From Flavobacteriales bacterium (lineage in GTDB: Bacteria; Bacteroidota; Bacteroidia; Flavobacteriales_D; Crocinitomicaceae): a stretch of 8,070 nucleotides of DNA. Position numbers and translations under genes: made by a program. Position 1 is the first letter of the stretch; each line of letters opens with the position of its first letter. Shown in pieces: positions 1 to 6,590 of the stretch. Below the pieces are notes generated by a model. It was given only the letters and a program-made list of their open reading frames with translations, ran no database searches and was not told the DNA's origin. Location of the stretch: assembly GCA_009926905.1 (NCBI GenBank), contig RFNX01000631.1, positions 1 through 8,070 on the forward strand. The letters are read 5' to 3'.

Positions 1-729
1 CTGTAAAGCAAAAAAAGTTGTGCCAGCAATAACAGAAATTCCTGGAATGGAAGTTTTTGACTCAAATACTGCATCTGCTAAAACTCCAAAGTTATCGGCA
101 ATTACAATTTTCTTGAAAAAACCCCAAAGTACTAATCGAAGTCCTTCCACGGAATTTCCATAACTAAACACTTTTTTAACTTGAAATTGCTTTAGAAAAT
201 GTGCAGGTCGTTCTATGGGACCTGCAACCAACTGTGGAAAAAAGGAAACATACGCATAGAAGGAAAAGTAGTCTAACGTTGGCTCAATTTTTCTTTTGTA
301 CACGTCGATTGTGTAGCTTAAACTTTGGAAAGTATAAAATGAAATTCCAACAGGAAGGACGATTTTTAGCGTTGTAATATTGACTTTTAAAGAGAACACC
401 GTCAAAAAATCATTCATTGAATCGACGAAGAAATTGAAGTACTTAAAAAAGCACAGAATCCCAAGATTGAAAATGAGTGAACTTATGAAAACTCCTTTTC
501 GAAATCGATGATTTTCAGAACGATTTAATAAATATCCCACTGTAAAATCAACGGTAGAACTTGCAAAAAGCAACCCTAAAAAACGCCAATCCCACCAACC
601 ATAAAACAAATAACTTGAAAAGATTAAGAATAAATTCCTAAGAGCAATGGTCGATTTTCGATTGATTGTCCAATAAATGAAAAAGAAAGCGAGAAAGAAA
701 ACAAGAAATTGGGAGGAGTTGAATATCAT
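1..729 (-). CDS. MBOAT-family O-acyltransferase (AlgI-like), N-terminal half, runs off the left edge
   Basis: Not closed in the window: 243 codons are open from ATG 727-729 to base 1. The protein is strongly hydrophobic with several membrane segments (about residues 7-20, 32-45, 50-67, 80-100, 125-140, 155-170, 195-212). It carries the hallmark AlgI/MBOAT blocks: an N-terminal FNSSQFLVFF, a YGWWDWRF block near residue 44, LPVGISFYTFQSLSY at 125-139, then FFPQLVAGPIERP at 163-175. Known family members are about 470-500 aa integral membrane enzymes that move acyl (often acetyl) groups onto exported polysaccharides or other envelope molecules. The catalytic His of the family would lie in the missing half, so activity cannot be judged. 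The start is the first Met, with GGAAAG shortly upstream, and gives the normal family N-terminus. The substrate is unknown; any SGNH-hydrolase partner would be downstream, outside the window. Confidence 0.93.
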   Translation of the reverse strand, partial: MIFNSSQFLVFFLAFFFIYWTINRKSTIALRNLFLIFSSYLFYGWWDWRFLGLLFASSTVDFTVGYLLNRSENHRFRKGVFISSLIFNLGILCFFKYFNFFVDSMNDFLTVFSLKVNITTLKIVLPVGISFYTFQSLSYTIDVYKRKIEPTLDYFSFYAYVSFFPQLVAGPIERPAHFLKQFQVKKVFSYGNSVEGLRLVLWGFFKKIVIADNFGVLADAVFESKTSIPGISVIAGTTFFALQ

Positions 730-771
730 TTGTCTTTCCGCATCGTTAATTCATCATTCATACCTCGCTAA

Positions 772-869
772 TTTTAGCTAAAAATATGTTTTTTGTACGA
801 ATTGAAGATTCATTTTAAATGATTTGAAACAATCTCTTTTGATCTTCGTGTAAATTCGTTAATTCGTGG
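772..869. repeat. AT-rich spacer with a 12-bp palindrome and a TTCGT-repeat motif
   Basis: The 205-bp gap between the VOC gene and the MBOAT gene holds a perfect palindrome TTTTAGCTAAAA at 772-783 and a stretch with TTCGT at 845-849, 855-859 and 863-867 (reading TTCGTGTAAATTCGTTAATT then CGTGG). From memory, short intergenic strings of the 'attcgt..attcgtgg' kind recur in Bacteroidota genomes, but only one copy is visible here, so repeat status is inferred. The palindrome lies 43 bp upstream of the MBOAT start and could be an operator. I found no good -7 box in this gap. Confidence 0.3.
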
Positions 870-934
870 TTTATTTTCACCTATAAAATTAGTTGAATTT
901 ACTTAGACGTTGAAGCTGCTTTTTAGTAAAAGAA

Positions 935-1354
935 TCACTCCACATACCCTTTTTCAACCAAACGTTTCGAAATCCACCAATAGTTTCCACTTGGATCCAT
1001 CACACCTGATTGATAATCTTCGTAGGGCATAACTTGTGATTCAAATACGGAAGTAGCACCAAATTCCAAAGCGCGCTGATGCATAAAATCAACATCGTTT
1101 ACATAAAGATAAAAAGAAGTCTTCATGGCAAGAAAAGGTTCAAGAGCTTGACTCACCATAAAACACGAATCGCCAATTTTCAAAATACAATTGCTGATGT
1201 CATTCGTAGTAGGGTGGAGCGTTCTGTCCATTTCAAACGCATAAAAAGCGTCTTTCAAAAAGTCAATTAACTCGGATGGATTGTCAACAATTAAATACGA
1301 ACTCAAGGTGTGAAAACCTTCAGGCTTGTAGGTTTCGTAGATGTGATTTGTCAT
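935..1354 (-). CDS. VOC-superfamily protein (glyoxalase/bleomycin-resistance fold, PhnB-like)
   Basis: A 139-aa protein with the two beta-alpha-beta-beta-beta halves of the vicinal oxygen chelate fold. The first half starts at residues 14-24 (FHTLSSYLIVD) with a following helix, and a second strand block covers 53-66 (ISNCILKIGDSCFM). The second half starts at 78-88 (KTSFYLYVNDV) and ends with the diagnostic PYEDYQSGVMDPSGNYWWIS at 110-129, typical of PhnB/YdcA-like VOC proteins. Length fits the single-subunit form. VOC members include glyoxalases, drug-binding resistance proteins and dioxygenases; the reaction and metal cannot be assigned here. No signal peptide is seen, so it should be cytoplasmic. 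The ATG at 1352-1354 follows an A-rich leader (ACTAAAAT) without a Shine-Dalgarno site. It is 59 bp from the upstream secreted-protein gene on the same strand, with no clear terminator between them. Confidence 0.85.
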   Translation of the reverse strand: MTNHIYETYKPEGFHTLSSYLIVDNPSELIDFLKDAFYAFEMDRTLHPTTNDISNCILKIGDSCFMVSQALEPFLAMKTSFYLYVNDVDFMHQRALEFGATSVFESQVMPYEDYQSGVMDPSGNYWWISKRLVEKGYVE

Positions 1355-1413
1355 ATTTTAGTAGAATGAGATAAAGTAATTCAAACACTAAAATAATTAA
1401 AACCACAGTTTAA

Positions 1414-1761
1414 TCATTCATTTATCTTCAGTTCTATTTTTCTTGCTTTAATGATTTCATCAATTTGCAAAACGGAGTCTTTTTTGAAAGTTGAGTTCAC
1501 TGTGAAAAGCAATTCCTTTTTACCTTTTTTACCTTTTGGATAGAAAAACACTTTTTGTCCAATTTTCAATGAAACACCACTATCAGACATTGGATTTAAA
1601 TTGGGATTCATCACGCCAGGAATCTCTAAAAAAATAGATTTCATCGATCCGTTGTGAAACGTCATTGGAACGTACTGTGCTGACATTTTATTAGTAAATG
1701 CAACAGAAAGAAAGAGCATTGCTACTAGCGTTACTCTTTTTAATAAATGTTTGTTTTTCAT
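1414..1761 (-). CDS. small secreted protein of unknown function
   Basis: A 115-aa protein with a classical Sec signal peptide: a basic start MKNKHLLKR, a hydrophobic core at residues 10-23, and a probable cleavage MSA|Q after residue 28, leaving a mature part of about 87 aa. The mature protein is basic and looks all-beta: a conserved-looking SIFLEIPGVMNPNLNPMSDS block (43-62), a GQKVFFYPKGKKGKKELLFT block (68-87), and a final charged helix, DEIIKARKIELK (101-112). I have a vague memory of similar short 'IPGVMNPNL' proteins in flavobacteria, all hypothetical. No cysteines are in the mature part. The start is the only Met giving a signal peptide. It sits between the GNAT and VOC genes on the same strand, 89 bp after the GNAT stop. 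Location is periplasm or cell surface; function is unknown. Confidence 0.72.
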   Translation of the reverse strand: MKNKHLLKRVTLVAMLFLSVAFTNKMSAQYVPMTFHNGSMKSIFLEIPGVMNPNLNPMSDSGVSLKIGQKVFFYPKGKKGKKELLFTVNSTFKKDSVLQIDEIIKARKIELKINE

Positions 1762-1850
1762 TAAGTTATAACAATGAAAAATCGAAAAAGTTTATAGGAA
1801 TAAGGATATTTAAATGGATAAATAAAAAACCGAATTTTTAATTAAGTTCA

Positions 1851-2402
1851 TTATTTCACCTCTAAACTCATTGTCATCACATCAAAATAGTCGGTTTCAT
1901 GTTTGAAATAGTTTTTGATTGTTCCGTTTCCAACAAATCCCATTTTCTTGTACAAATGAAAAGCTGAAAGATTAGCAGTATAAACTTGTAGCCAAAGCAG
2001 TTCCAAGATTGCATTTTGTTTTGACCACGCTATTGCGTTTTCCATTAAAAGCGTTCCTAAACCAGAATTTCTCCATTCTTCTAACATTCCCATTCCAATC
2101 ATTCCTGTGTGTTTCATGCGCTCGCGTTGACTGCCTGTAACATCAATGTTTCCAATGAGTTGATTTTCGTATTCAGCAACTAATAAAATAGAATTATCAT
2201 TTTTCAAGTACGAGTTGATCCAATCCATTTCTTGTTCCACAGTCAATTTTATTTCGTAATCGTGTTTTGGTAGGAAATCGCTTTGAGAAATGTACGTTTT
2301 TAAACAACGAAGCAATTCTTCCGCATCCTTTGTTTCTGCTTGCCTAATCACAACTTGTTTCTGATTTTTCAGCGTTACGATTTGTGGGTTGAATTTGGTC
2401 AT
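1851..2402 (-). CDS. GNAT-family N-acetyltransferase
   Basis: A 183-aa cytoplasmic enzyme of the GCN5-related acetyltransferase fold, which transfers acetyl from acetyl-CoA to an amine. Residues 17-30 (VVIRQAETKDAEEL) are the usual N-terminal strand and helix. SILLVAEYENQLIGNIDV (71-88) is the central hairpin. The acetyl-CoA loop is RNSGLG at 111-116 (R-x-x-G-x-G), followed by helix LLMENAIAW. NLSAFHLYKKMGFVGNG (144-160) is motif B with the usual LYKKMGF ending. The strand/helix order resembles RimJ/RimL- or YhhY-like members; the substrate (protein, antibiotic or small amine) cannot be told. I chose ATG 2400-2402. The frame is open to 2495, but the extra 31 codons are mostly made of the intergenic repeat at 2463-2521 and a basic, low-complexity run, and the family does not have such an extension. 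Confidence 0.88.
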   Translation of the reverse strand: MTKFNPQIVTLKNQKQVVIRQAETKDAEELLRCLKTYISQSDFLPKHDYEIKLTVEQEMDWINSYLKNDNSILLVAEYENQLIGNIDVTGSQRERMKHTGMIGMGMLEEWRNSGLGTLLMENAIAWSKQNAILELLWLQVYTANLSAFHLYKKMGFVGNGTIKNYFKHETDYFDVMTMSLEVK

Positions 2403-2462
2403 TGGGATTATTAAATGTGGATTTTTTTTTAAATTAAAGATACTTTTTTTGTTGAAATGTAA

Positions 2463-2521
2463 AACCATTAAGAATTCGCCGCTGCGAATAGGCAATTAAT
2501 GATTTTCATAAATTCTTAATG
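2463..2521 (-). repeat. intergenic hairpin repeat, copy 1
   Basis: The minus strand carries TTCG-CAGC-GGCGAATTCTTAATGGTT at 2488-2463, matching copy 2 at 3926-3901 at 22 of 26 positions; all four differences fall in one central block. The 11-mer CATTAAGAATT (2466-2476) is exactly complementary to AATTCTTAATG (2511-2521), so the element can fold into a long stem. An alternative small hairpin is ATTCGC-CGCT-GCGAAT at 2474-2489. It lies between the 219-aa secreted protein gene and the GNAT gene, about 60 bp before the GNAT start. It may be a dispersed repeat, a weak terminator or a leader structure. Confidence 0.6.
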
Positions 2522-2545
2522 AGAATGCTTTGGAATTGAATAACT

Positions 2546-3205
2546 TCACATACTGATTAAAAACCGAAGATAGAATTTTTCTTTTTCTTCAGTCATAGTA
2601 AATTTAGGAAAAATCGTGAGTAATAAATCCATGTGTTTTTCCAGTACTTCACATTTATAATCTCTGGGTTGAATTTTTGTTATTTTAGTTAAGACATAAA
2701 GAGAATCTATTCTTTCAAAATCAAATTTATATTGATAGGTATTGGAATAACTACATAAACCATTATCGCATTTATCTTCCAATAACAACAAATAGTTCAA
2801 ATAGGTTAATATTTTGGTATCCAGTGAGTTAATATTATTAAGCTGAATGATTTTGGTTGAAGTTGAATCAGCATTCCAAAATTTGTTGTATCCCTCTTTT
2901 ATGAGATTATTTTTTGGTTTTAGAGCGATTTTTATTGTGTCGGAAGTTTTGTTTCTATATTTTATCTTTTCTTCAGAGGTCTCATAATCAGCACTAGAAA
3001 TAGTAAATTGACTTCGAATTCGTCGTTTTAAAATTATTAGATTATTTATGGAGTCTATTTTAAAATTTCTTCTGTTTATTTTGAAAGTATTATTCAATTT
3101 TATTTGTTCGAAGCAATAAGAATCAATCAATTTTATGTAGTATTTTTTTTGTCCAACTGAATTGAAAATAATTAGGTGAAAAATTACAAATAGAAATAGC
3201 TTCAT
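2546..3205 (-). CDS. secreted protein of unknown function
   Basis: A 219-aa protein with a Sec signal peptide (MKLFLFVIFHLIIFNSVG, probable cleavage before Gln19). Residues 23-97 alternate short strands and turns and end in SDTIKIALKPK, a pattern like the carboxypeptidase-regulatory-like beta-sandwich seen at the N-terminus of many Bacteroidota surface proteins; this is a resemblance, not a firm domain call. The second half (105-219) is mixed and more helical, with four mature cysteines (31, 146, 151, 185); C146-x4-C151 could be a disulfide pair. There is no lipobox and no catalytic motif that I recognise. It is 50 bp downstream of the Cys-rich lipoprotein gene with no terminator visible between them, so co-transcription is plausible. 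Codon use is very AT-rich, like its neighbours. Function is unknown. Confidence 0.7.
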   Translation of the reverse strand: MKLFLFVIFHLIIFNSVGQKKYYIKLIDSYCFEQIKLNNTFKINRRNFKIDSINNLIILKRRIRSQFTISSADYETSEEKIKYRNKTSDTIKIALKPKNNLIKEGYNKFWNADSTSTKIIQLNNINSLDTKILTYLNYLLLLEDKCDNGLCSYSNTYQYKFDFERIDSLYVLTKITKIQPRDYKCEVLEKHMDLLLTIFPKFTMTEEKEKFYLRFLISM

Positions 3206-3255
3206 GTCATTTTAACGTAGTTGAGCAATTGAATATTGTAGATGTTTTATAAAAG

Positions 3256-3861
3256 TTATTGAATATTTCGAATAAGACTTTTCGGCTGAATTAGTACTTT
3301 TTTTATTTCGCCCGTCAATTCAATTTTACCAGTTTTAAGTAGTTTTCCTTTTTTATAGACAATATATTTTTGAGCTGTAGATTTTATTTCGTCTCCTAAG
3401 CTATCAATTTCTGCTATTGATATTGTGTCTGAACTGTAAATCGAAAAATCTTTTTTAATAACAGTAAATTCCTCACAATGAAAACCTGGACCACAACCAC
3501 AATAACCTATTGCAATTGTTTTTTTATCAATCTTTTTCCCATTCATGCCATAAGTGATTAATTGAGGTAAAAAACAATCAGCAAGTCCTAATCGAACAAC
3601 CGCATAATAATCACCATTTGTGTTAAAAGTACAATAGGGAATTGTTCCATCTTCCTGAGTTTTCTCCAAATCCGAATCGTTCATTAACGGAAGACCATTT
3701 TCTTTGCAGCCTTTCATTTTTAGAGGAAGCGTTGTGTAATTGTATTCTTTCAAAAAACTCGGAATAGGTTTCTGATTAATTGTTTTTTTTGACTTTGAAC
3801 TTTCACAAGAAAGTAAAAACAAAAAGCAAATTGTCGCAGCAAGCTGAAGGATTTTAATCAT
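3256..3861 (-). CDS. Cys-rich lipoprotein of unknown function
   Basis: A 201-aa lipoprotein. The signal peptide ends in lipobox L16-L-S-C19, and the residues after the Cys (ESSKSKK) form a flexible tether. Placement in the outer membrane is likely but not proven. The mature part has six further cysteines (52, 77, 96, 121, 123, 129), an even number fitting disulfides in the periplasm. The striking block is GYCGCGPGFHCEEF at 119-132. As I remember, a G-x-C-G-x-G-P-G-x-x-C pattern recurs in hypothetical Bacteroidota lipoproteins, but no function is attached. The C-terminus (about 133-195) is a run of beta strands with 'KYIVYKKGKLLKTGKIELTG', as in beta-barrel or beta-sandwich folds. ATG 3859-3861 is the only start giving a signal peptide. 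Repeat copy 2 begins 39 bp upstream, and the 219-aa secreted protein follows 50 bp downstream. Confidence 0.75.
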   Translation of the reverse strand: MIKILQLAATICFLFLLSCESSKSKKTINQKPIPSFLKEYNYTTLPLKMKGCKENGLPLMNDSDLEKTQEDGTIPYCTFNTNGDYYAVVRLGLADCFLPQLITYGMNGKKIDKKTIAIGYCGCGPGFHCEEFTVIKKDFSIYSSDTISIAEIDSLGDEIKSTAQKYIVYKKGKLLKTGKIELTGEIKKVLIQPKSLIRNIQ

Positions 3862-3900
3862 GTTTTAAATGTAGTTAATTTTTATTCTTGAAAGGAGATG

Positions 3901-3971
3901 AACCATTAAGAATTCGCCACGTCGAAAAGTTGATTTAGGGTTATTTTAATTCCCTTATTCCCTTAATGGTT
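3901..3971 (-). repeat. intergenic hairpin repeat, copy 2
   Basis: The minus strand reads TTCG-ACGT-GGCGAATTCTTAATGGTT at 3926-3901, the same element as at 2488-2463 except for the four-base centre. AACCATTAAG (3901-3910) is exactly complementary to CTTAATGGTT (3962-3971), so this copy is also bounded by inverted CATTAAG arms. TTCG (3913-3916) and CGAA (3923-3926) can pair in a small internal hairpin. The far arm contains a tandem 8-mer, ATTCCCTT twice at 3949-3964. It lies in the 199-bp gap between the lipocalin-like gene and the Cys-rich lipoprotein gene. Confidence 0.6.
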
Positions 3972-4060
3972 TGAATTTTTTGAAATGCGCATAGCCTTCC
4001 TTTTTTGATGGAATCATCGTTGCGGGAAATAAATTTGATTTGATTTCAATTTTAATGCAT

Positions 4061-4459
4061 TCAATTCTCTCGAGTCATCAAAATAAAGCTGCCAGTAGAA
4101 GTAATTGCCAACGAATAGTTCCAAAATGTGGAGTCTTGTGAATAATGGAAAACATGCAATTCGTTTTTGTCAGAATCATAAGTACAATCCAATGCTAAAC
4201 TGTCCATCTTTTGCCCCGCTTTGTAATTTGTGATTTTCAGATTTTTTCCACCAAATTCCCACACCGAAAAATCGCTTTTTAATTTGTTGATTGTAGCATT
4301 TAATTTTGATAAACTTATTTCTTTGTTATTGTGAAAATTGAAATCCGTGACAGTTAGATTGGCAGTCCATTTGTTGTTTTTCAAGTTGTCGAATAAATAA
4401 TTTTGACCAAAACACAAATTTGGAGCTAGGAATAAAAAGAGAATGATGGTGAAACGCAT
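4061..4459 (-). CDS. small secreted protein, lipocalin-like pattern
   Basis: A 132-aa protein with a signal peptide (MRFTIILFLFLAPNLCFG, cleavage before Gln19). The mature 114 aa begin with an NNKWTANLTV block (28-37), continue with SVWEFGGKNLKITNYKAG (65-82), then LALDCTYDSDKNELHVF (88-104), and end in SFILMTREN. This order, an early W after a short helix followed by short strands separated by charged turns, is like the lipocalin-like small exported proteins of Bacteroidota, which may bind hydrophobic ligands. That is inference from pattern only. One mature Cys (92) is present. It starts 55 bp downstream of the DUF2490 gene stop on the same strand, so a shared transcript is plausible. After its stop come 160 bp with repeat copy 2 and an ATGCGCAT palindrome (3985-3992), but no clear terminator. 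Confidence 0.7.
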   Translation of the reverse strand: MRFTIILFLFLAPNLCFGQNYLFDNLKNNKWTANLTVTDFNFHNNKEISLSKLNATINKLKSDFSVWEFGGKNLKITNYKAGQKMDSLALDCTYDSDKNELHVFHYSQDSTFWNYSLAITSTGSFILMTREN

Positions 4460-4514
4460 GATTGGATTTTTTCAAAAAGTTAAAAGGTAAAATTAATTTT
4501 TACACTAACTATTT

Positions 4515-5237
4515 TTAATTGTCTTTACTATCTGTGTCAATAGATTTATCAAGTGCTGCCTTTCTGAACAATTCTATAAAATAACCTACTTGAAAAAAGT
4601 CGCGTCCGGTTTCGTCGTTTATTTTGTAGTCGAACTGATGTAGATAACCAATTTGTATGGTAGTCGCCTTTGACGGTTTATAGTTAAAAGCAAGTAACAT
4701 TCTGTTTCTTTCAAAATACGGTTCCTTGTTTGTGAAAAACAGTTCATTACTTGCACTCACCTGAAATGGTTTGTATTCGTTTCGTTCTTTTCCAAACGGG
4801 TAAGAAATACCAAGTCTGTAGCGAAAACGGTTGCGGTAGCCATTGCTTGTAAATCTCAATTCTGCACGATAACGTTGTTCTATTTTTAGTTTTCCAAATG
4901 ATTGAAAAAGAATAACTTGAGGCCAAATTCTAAATTCATCATTATTTTTTGGTAAAACAAAATCTCCACCTTCTTTGTAAGTTTGATAACTGCCCACACC
5001 TAAAGTCAACTTTACATTTTTATGAACTTTGTAGTTAAAACCACCCTTGTATTCGAAATAGTGAAAGTTGCTGTAAAATTTTAACGAACGTAATTGAGTT
5101 TCACCAAAAAAACTCCATTTTACGTCAAGATTATATTTTATATTCAGTATATTCCAACTGCCAAGATCAGATTTCTGAGCAGATATTGTTTTCATAGATA
5201 AACACAACGCAATTGTCACAAATAATAATATCCTCAT
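4515..5237 (-). CDS. DUF2490-type outer-membrane beta-barrel protein
   Basis: A 240-aa protein with a signal peptide cleaved near ISA|Q (residues 18-21). The mature chain opens with SDLGSWNILNIKYNLDVKWS (23-42) and GETQLRS (45-51), runs through alternating aromatic/polar strands, and carries the family-like KIEQRYRAELRF (118-129) and RNRFRYRLGISYPFG (135-149). Strands continue to FFQVGYFIELF at 214-224. This arrangement and the length match DUF2490, a family predicted to form 8-12-stranded outer-membrane barrels, common in Bacteroidota and of unknown function. The C-terminal tail after the last strand (KAALDKSIDTDSKDN) is polar and unstructured. A promoter-like sequence lies at 5408-5439. The next gene downstream, a small secreted protein, is 55 bp away. 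Confidence 0.85.
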   Translation of the reverse strand: MRILLFVTIALCLSMKTISAQKSDLGSWNILNIKYNLDVKWSFFGETQLRSLKFYSNFHYFEYKGGFNYKVHKNVKLTLGVGSYQTYKEGGDFVLPKNNDEFRIWPQVILFQSFGKLKIEQRYRAELRFTSNGYRNRFRYRLGISYPFGKERNEYKPFQVSASNELFFTNKEPYFERNRMLLAFNYKPSKATTIQIGYLHQFDYKINDETGRDFFQVGYFIELFRKAALDKSIDTDSKDN

Positions 5238-5407
5238 TTATTTGAATCTTTGATATTTTTAGAAAGTAAGGGGATTTTTACTTCTATCTTATTTATTTTT
5301 TCATTTTTTAAGTAGTTGTTGTGTCATTCTCACATTAACTGAAGAGGTTATCATTTCGGGCAAAGTAAATATTTTAAACTATATTGATTCTACGAAATTA
5401 TGAAATT

Positions 5408-5439
5408 CAAAACTACTAAAATGTTTCGTACGAACCAAA
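5408..5439 (-). promoter_or_regulatory. candidate Bacteroidota-type promoter for the DUF2490 gene
   Basis: On the minus strand a -7 box TAGTTTTG (5415-5408; consensus TAnnTTTG) is preceded by a TTTG -33 element (5439-5436) with a 20-bp spacer, within the range reported for flavobacteria. A perfect palindrome, TTCGTACGAA (5425-5434), sits in the spacer and could be an operator. Transcription would start near 5401 and give an unusually long leader of about 165 nt before the DUF2490 start. The 251-bp gap holds no other gene that I can see. Confidence 0.45.
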
Positions 5440-5488
5440 AATCAGCTTTATGAGCTTACCTTATGTTAGCAGTTCATTTTTTTAATTT

Positions 5489-6454
5489 TCAATGTCTGTT
5501 ATCACAATTTATGTAAATGTCTTTCTCTTTCGAATTTAAGAAAATTATATTTGGGCAACCAAATGAAACCCACTCAAATCCAAAAAATACTTCGGGTTTG
5601 TCTTTGAAAAGTTTGCCAATCCATTGTTCTTTCAAATCTGTTTGACTAGAATTGTCAATTCCAAAGTTTAGTGGTGCAACACTTGTTCCTTCGCTGTCAC
5701 TAAATAAGCGTTCGATTATTGCTTTTCCATTTCGTTTGTTGATCACAATTAAGAGTCTTTTTTTTATATCGTACTCATAACCATTGTCTTGAATCGTTAT
5801 TGTGTAATCTTTTACGAAATAGTCGTAATTATCTGAGTTGTATAAATATGAATTTTCACTTTTTGACTTTTGAATTAAATTTGGCTTACTAATTTTATTA
5901 TTTGGAAATTCTTTAGAAGTAATTTTTGACCAGACTATCGGTTTCATTTGGCCTTTCTGAAAGGGATTAGATTTACCAACAAAAGCCAAAGCTCCATATT
6001 GCATAATTCCACTTAGTTGTTTTTTATTTATTTCAAATCCAATTTGATAGTCATATTGACCAAGTGGATACTCGTTAATATCTCTATAAATACTCAAAGA
6101 AGCTGCAACATTTAAATTTTTTACTGCAAACGAACGCAATATATCAGAAGAATAGTCATAAATAAAAACACTATCTGCTTCAGAAATTTTCGATTTTGTC
6201 AAAAATCTTTTTCTGTATTCTTCGGTTAATTTAAAGTATTGAAGTAAGTTTTTATTTTCTATAGTATCCAAATTAGGGATTGCAAGTGAGTCTGGGTGTT
6301 CGCTTAATGGATAAATGTTGGAAAGCGAAATAAAACCAACTTTATAACCTGTGTTTTCTTCTAGATCAACTAAGTAAAATAAATCGATTGATTGAGCAGA
6401 ACAGGATGTCAAGGTATAAAGCATCAAGTTGAAAATTACAATTATTCTTTTCAT
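5489..6454 (-). CDS. lipoprotein of unknown function
   Basis: I place the start at ATG 6452-6454 (321 aa) rather than at 6493, because it gives a clean lipoprotein signal peptide, MKRIIVIFNLMLYTLTSC, with lipobox L15-T-S-C18. The 13 extra upstream codons would put charged residues before the signal. CSAQ after the lipobox also resembles a signal-peptidase-I site, but the lipobox fits better. The mature protein is mixed alpha/beta with many Asp/Tyr/Ser and no catalytic motif that I recognise. A stretch at about 225-260 (DYTITIQDNGYEYDIKKR, then LLIVINKRNGKAIIERLF) is a beta meander, and the C-terminus has two cysteines (FGCPN and INCDNRH) that may bond. It probably faces the periplasm or cell surface. 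The gene stands alone, 251 bp before DUF2490. Its usage is as AT-rich as its neighbours. Confidence 0.75.
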   Translation of the reverse strand: MKRIIVIFNLMLYTLTSCSAQSIDLFYLVDLEENTGYKVGFISLSNIYPLSEHPDSLAIPNLDTIENKNLLQYFKLTEEYRKRFLTKSKISEADSVFIYDYSSDILRSFAVKNLNVAASLSIYRDINEYPLGQYDYQIGFEINKKQLSGIMQYGALAFVGKSNPFQKGQMKPIVWSKITSKEFPNNKISKPNLIQKSKSENSYLYNSDNYDYFVKDYTITIQDNGYEYDIKKRLLIVINKRNGKAIIERLFSDSEGTSVAPLNFGIDNSSQTDLKEQWIGKLFKDKPEVFFGFEWVSFGCPNIIFLNSKEKDIYINCDNRH

Positions 6455-6532
6455 TTTTTGTCTGTGTTTTGCTTGTTCTGCTGTCATTAACAATTACCGA
6501 TAAACTTCCTCAGTATTTGTTTTCGTATTGAG

Positions 6533-6540
6533 CAAAAATA
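6533..6540 (-). promoter_or_regulatory. candidate -7 box for the 321-aa lipoprotein gene
   Basis: The minus strand reads TATTTTTG, a full match to the Bacteroidota -7 consensus TAnnTTTG, about 80 bp before the chosen start at 6454. No TTG/TTTG -33 element is found at 17-23 bp upstream, so the call is weak. In DNA this AT-rich, such an 8-mer can arise by chance. Confidence 0.3.
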
Positions 6541-6590
6541 GAAATTAATGGCTAATAAATTGGAGTTGAAAAATGCCAAAAATCTACGAT

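Noticed and set aside
1079..1270. 63-codon plus-strand frame inside the VOC gene
   Set aside because: It is antisense to a gene with clear VOC motifs, and its product is Lys/Arg-rich low-information sequence with no family features.
2463..3971. CRISPR array from the repeated CATTAAGAATTCGCC core
   Set aside because: Only two copies 1.4 kb apart with genes between them; there is no regular spacing.
3985..3992. ATGCGCAT palindrome after the lipocalin-like gene as a terminator
   Set aside because: It is only 8 bp, has no loop and no T-run, and is too weak to call.
5238..5488. Possible integron attC-like sites and a cassette array, suggested by many small same-strand genes and TTAAC / GTTAGC strings
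   Set aside because: No paired RYYYAAC/GTTRRRY core sites are present between successive genes, and the spacers differ in length and sequence.
6452..6493. Upstream start of the 321-aa lipoprotein at 6493
   Set aside because: It would place a charged 13-residue segment before the signal peptide; the inner ATG gives a normal lipoprotein N-terminus.
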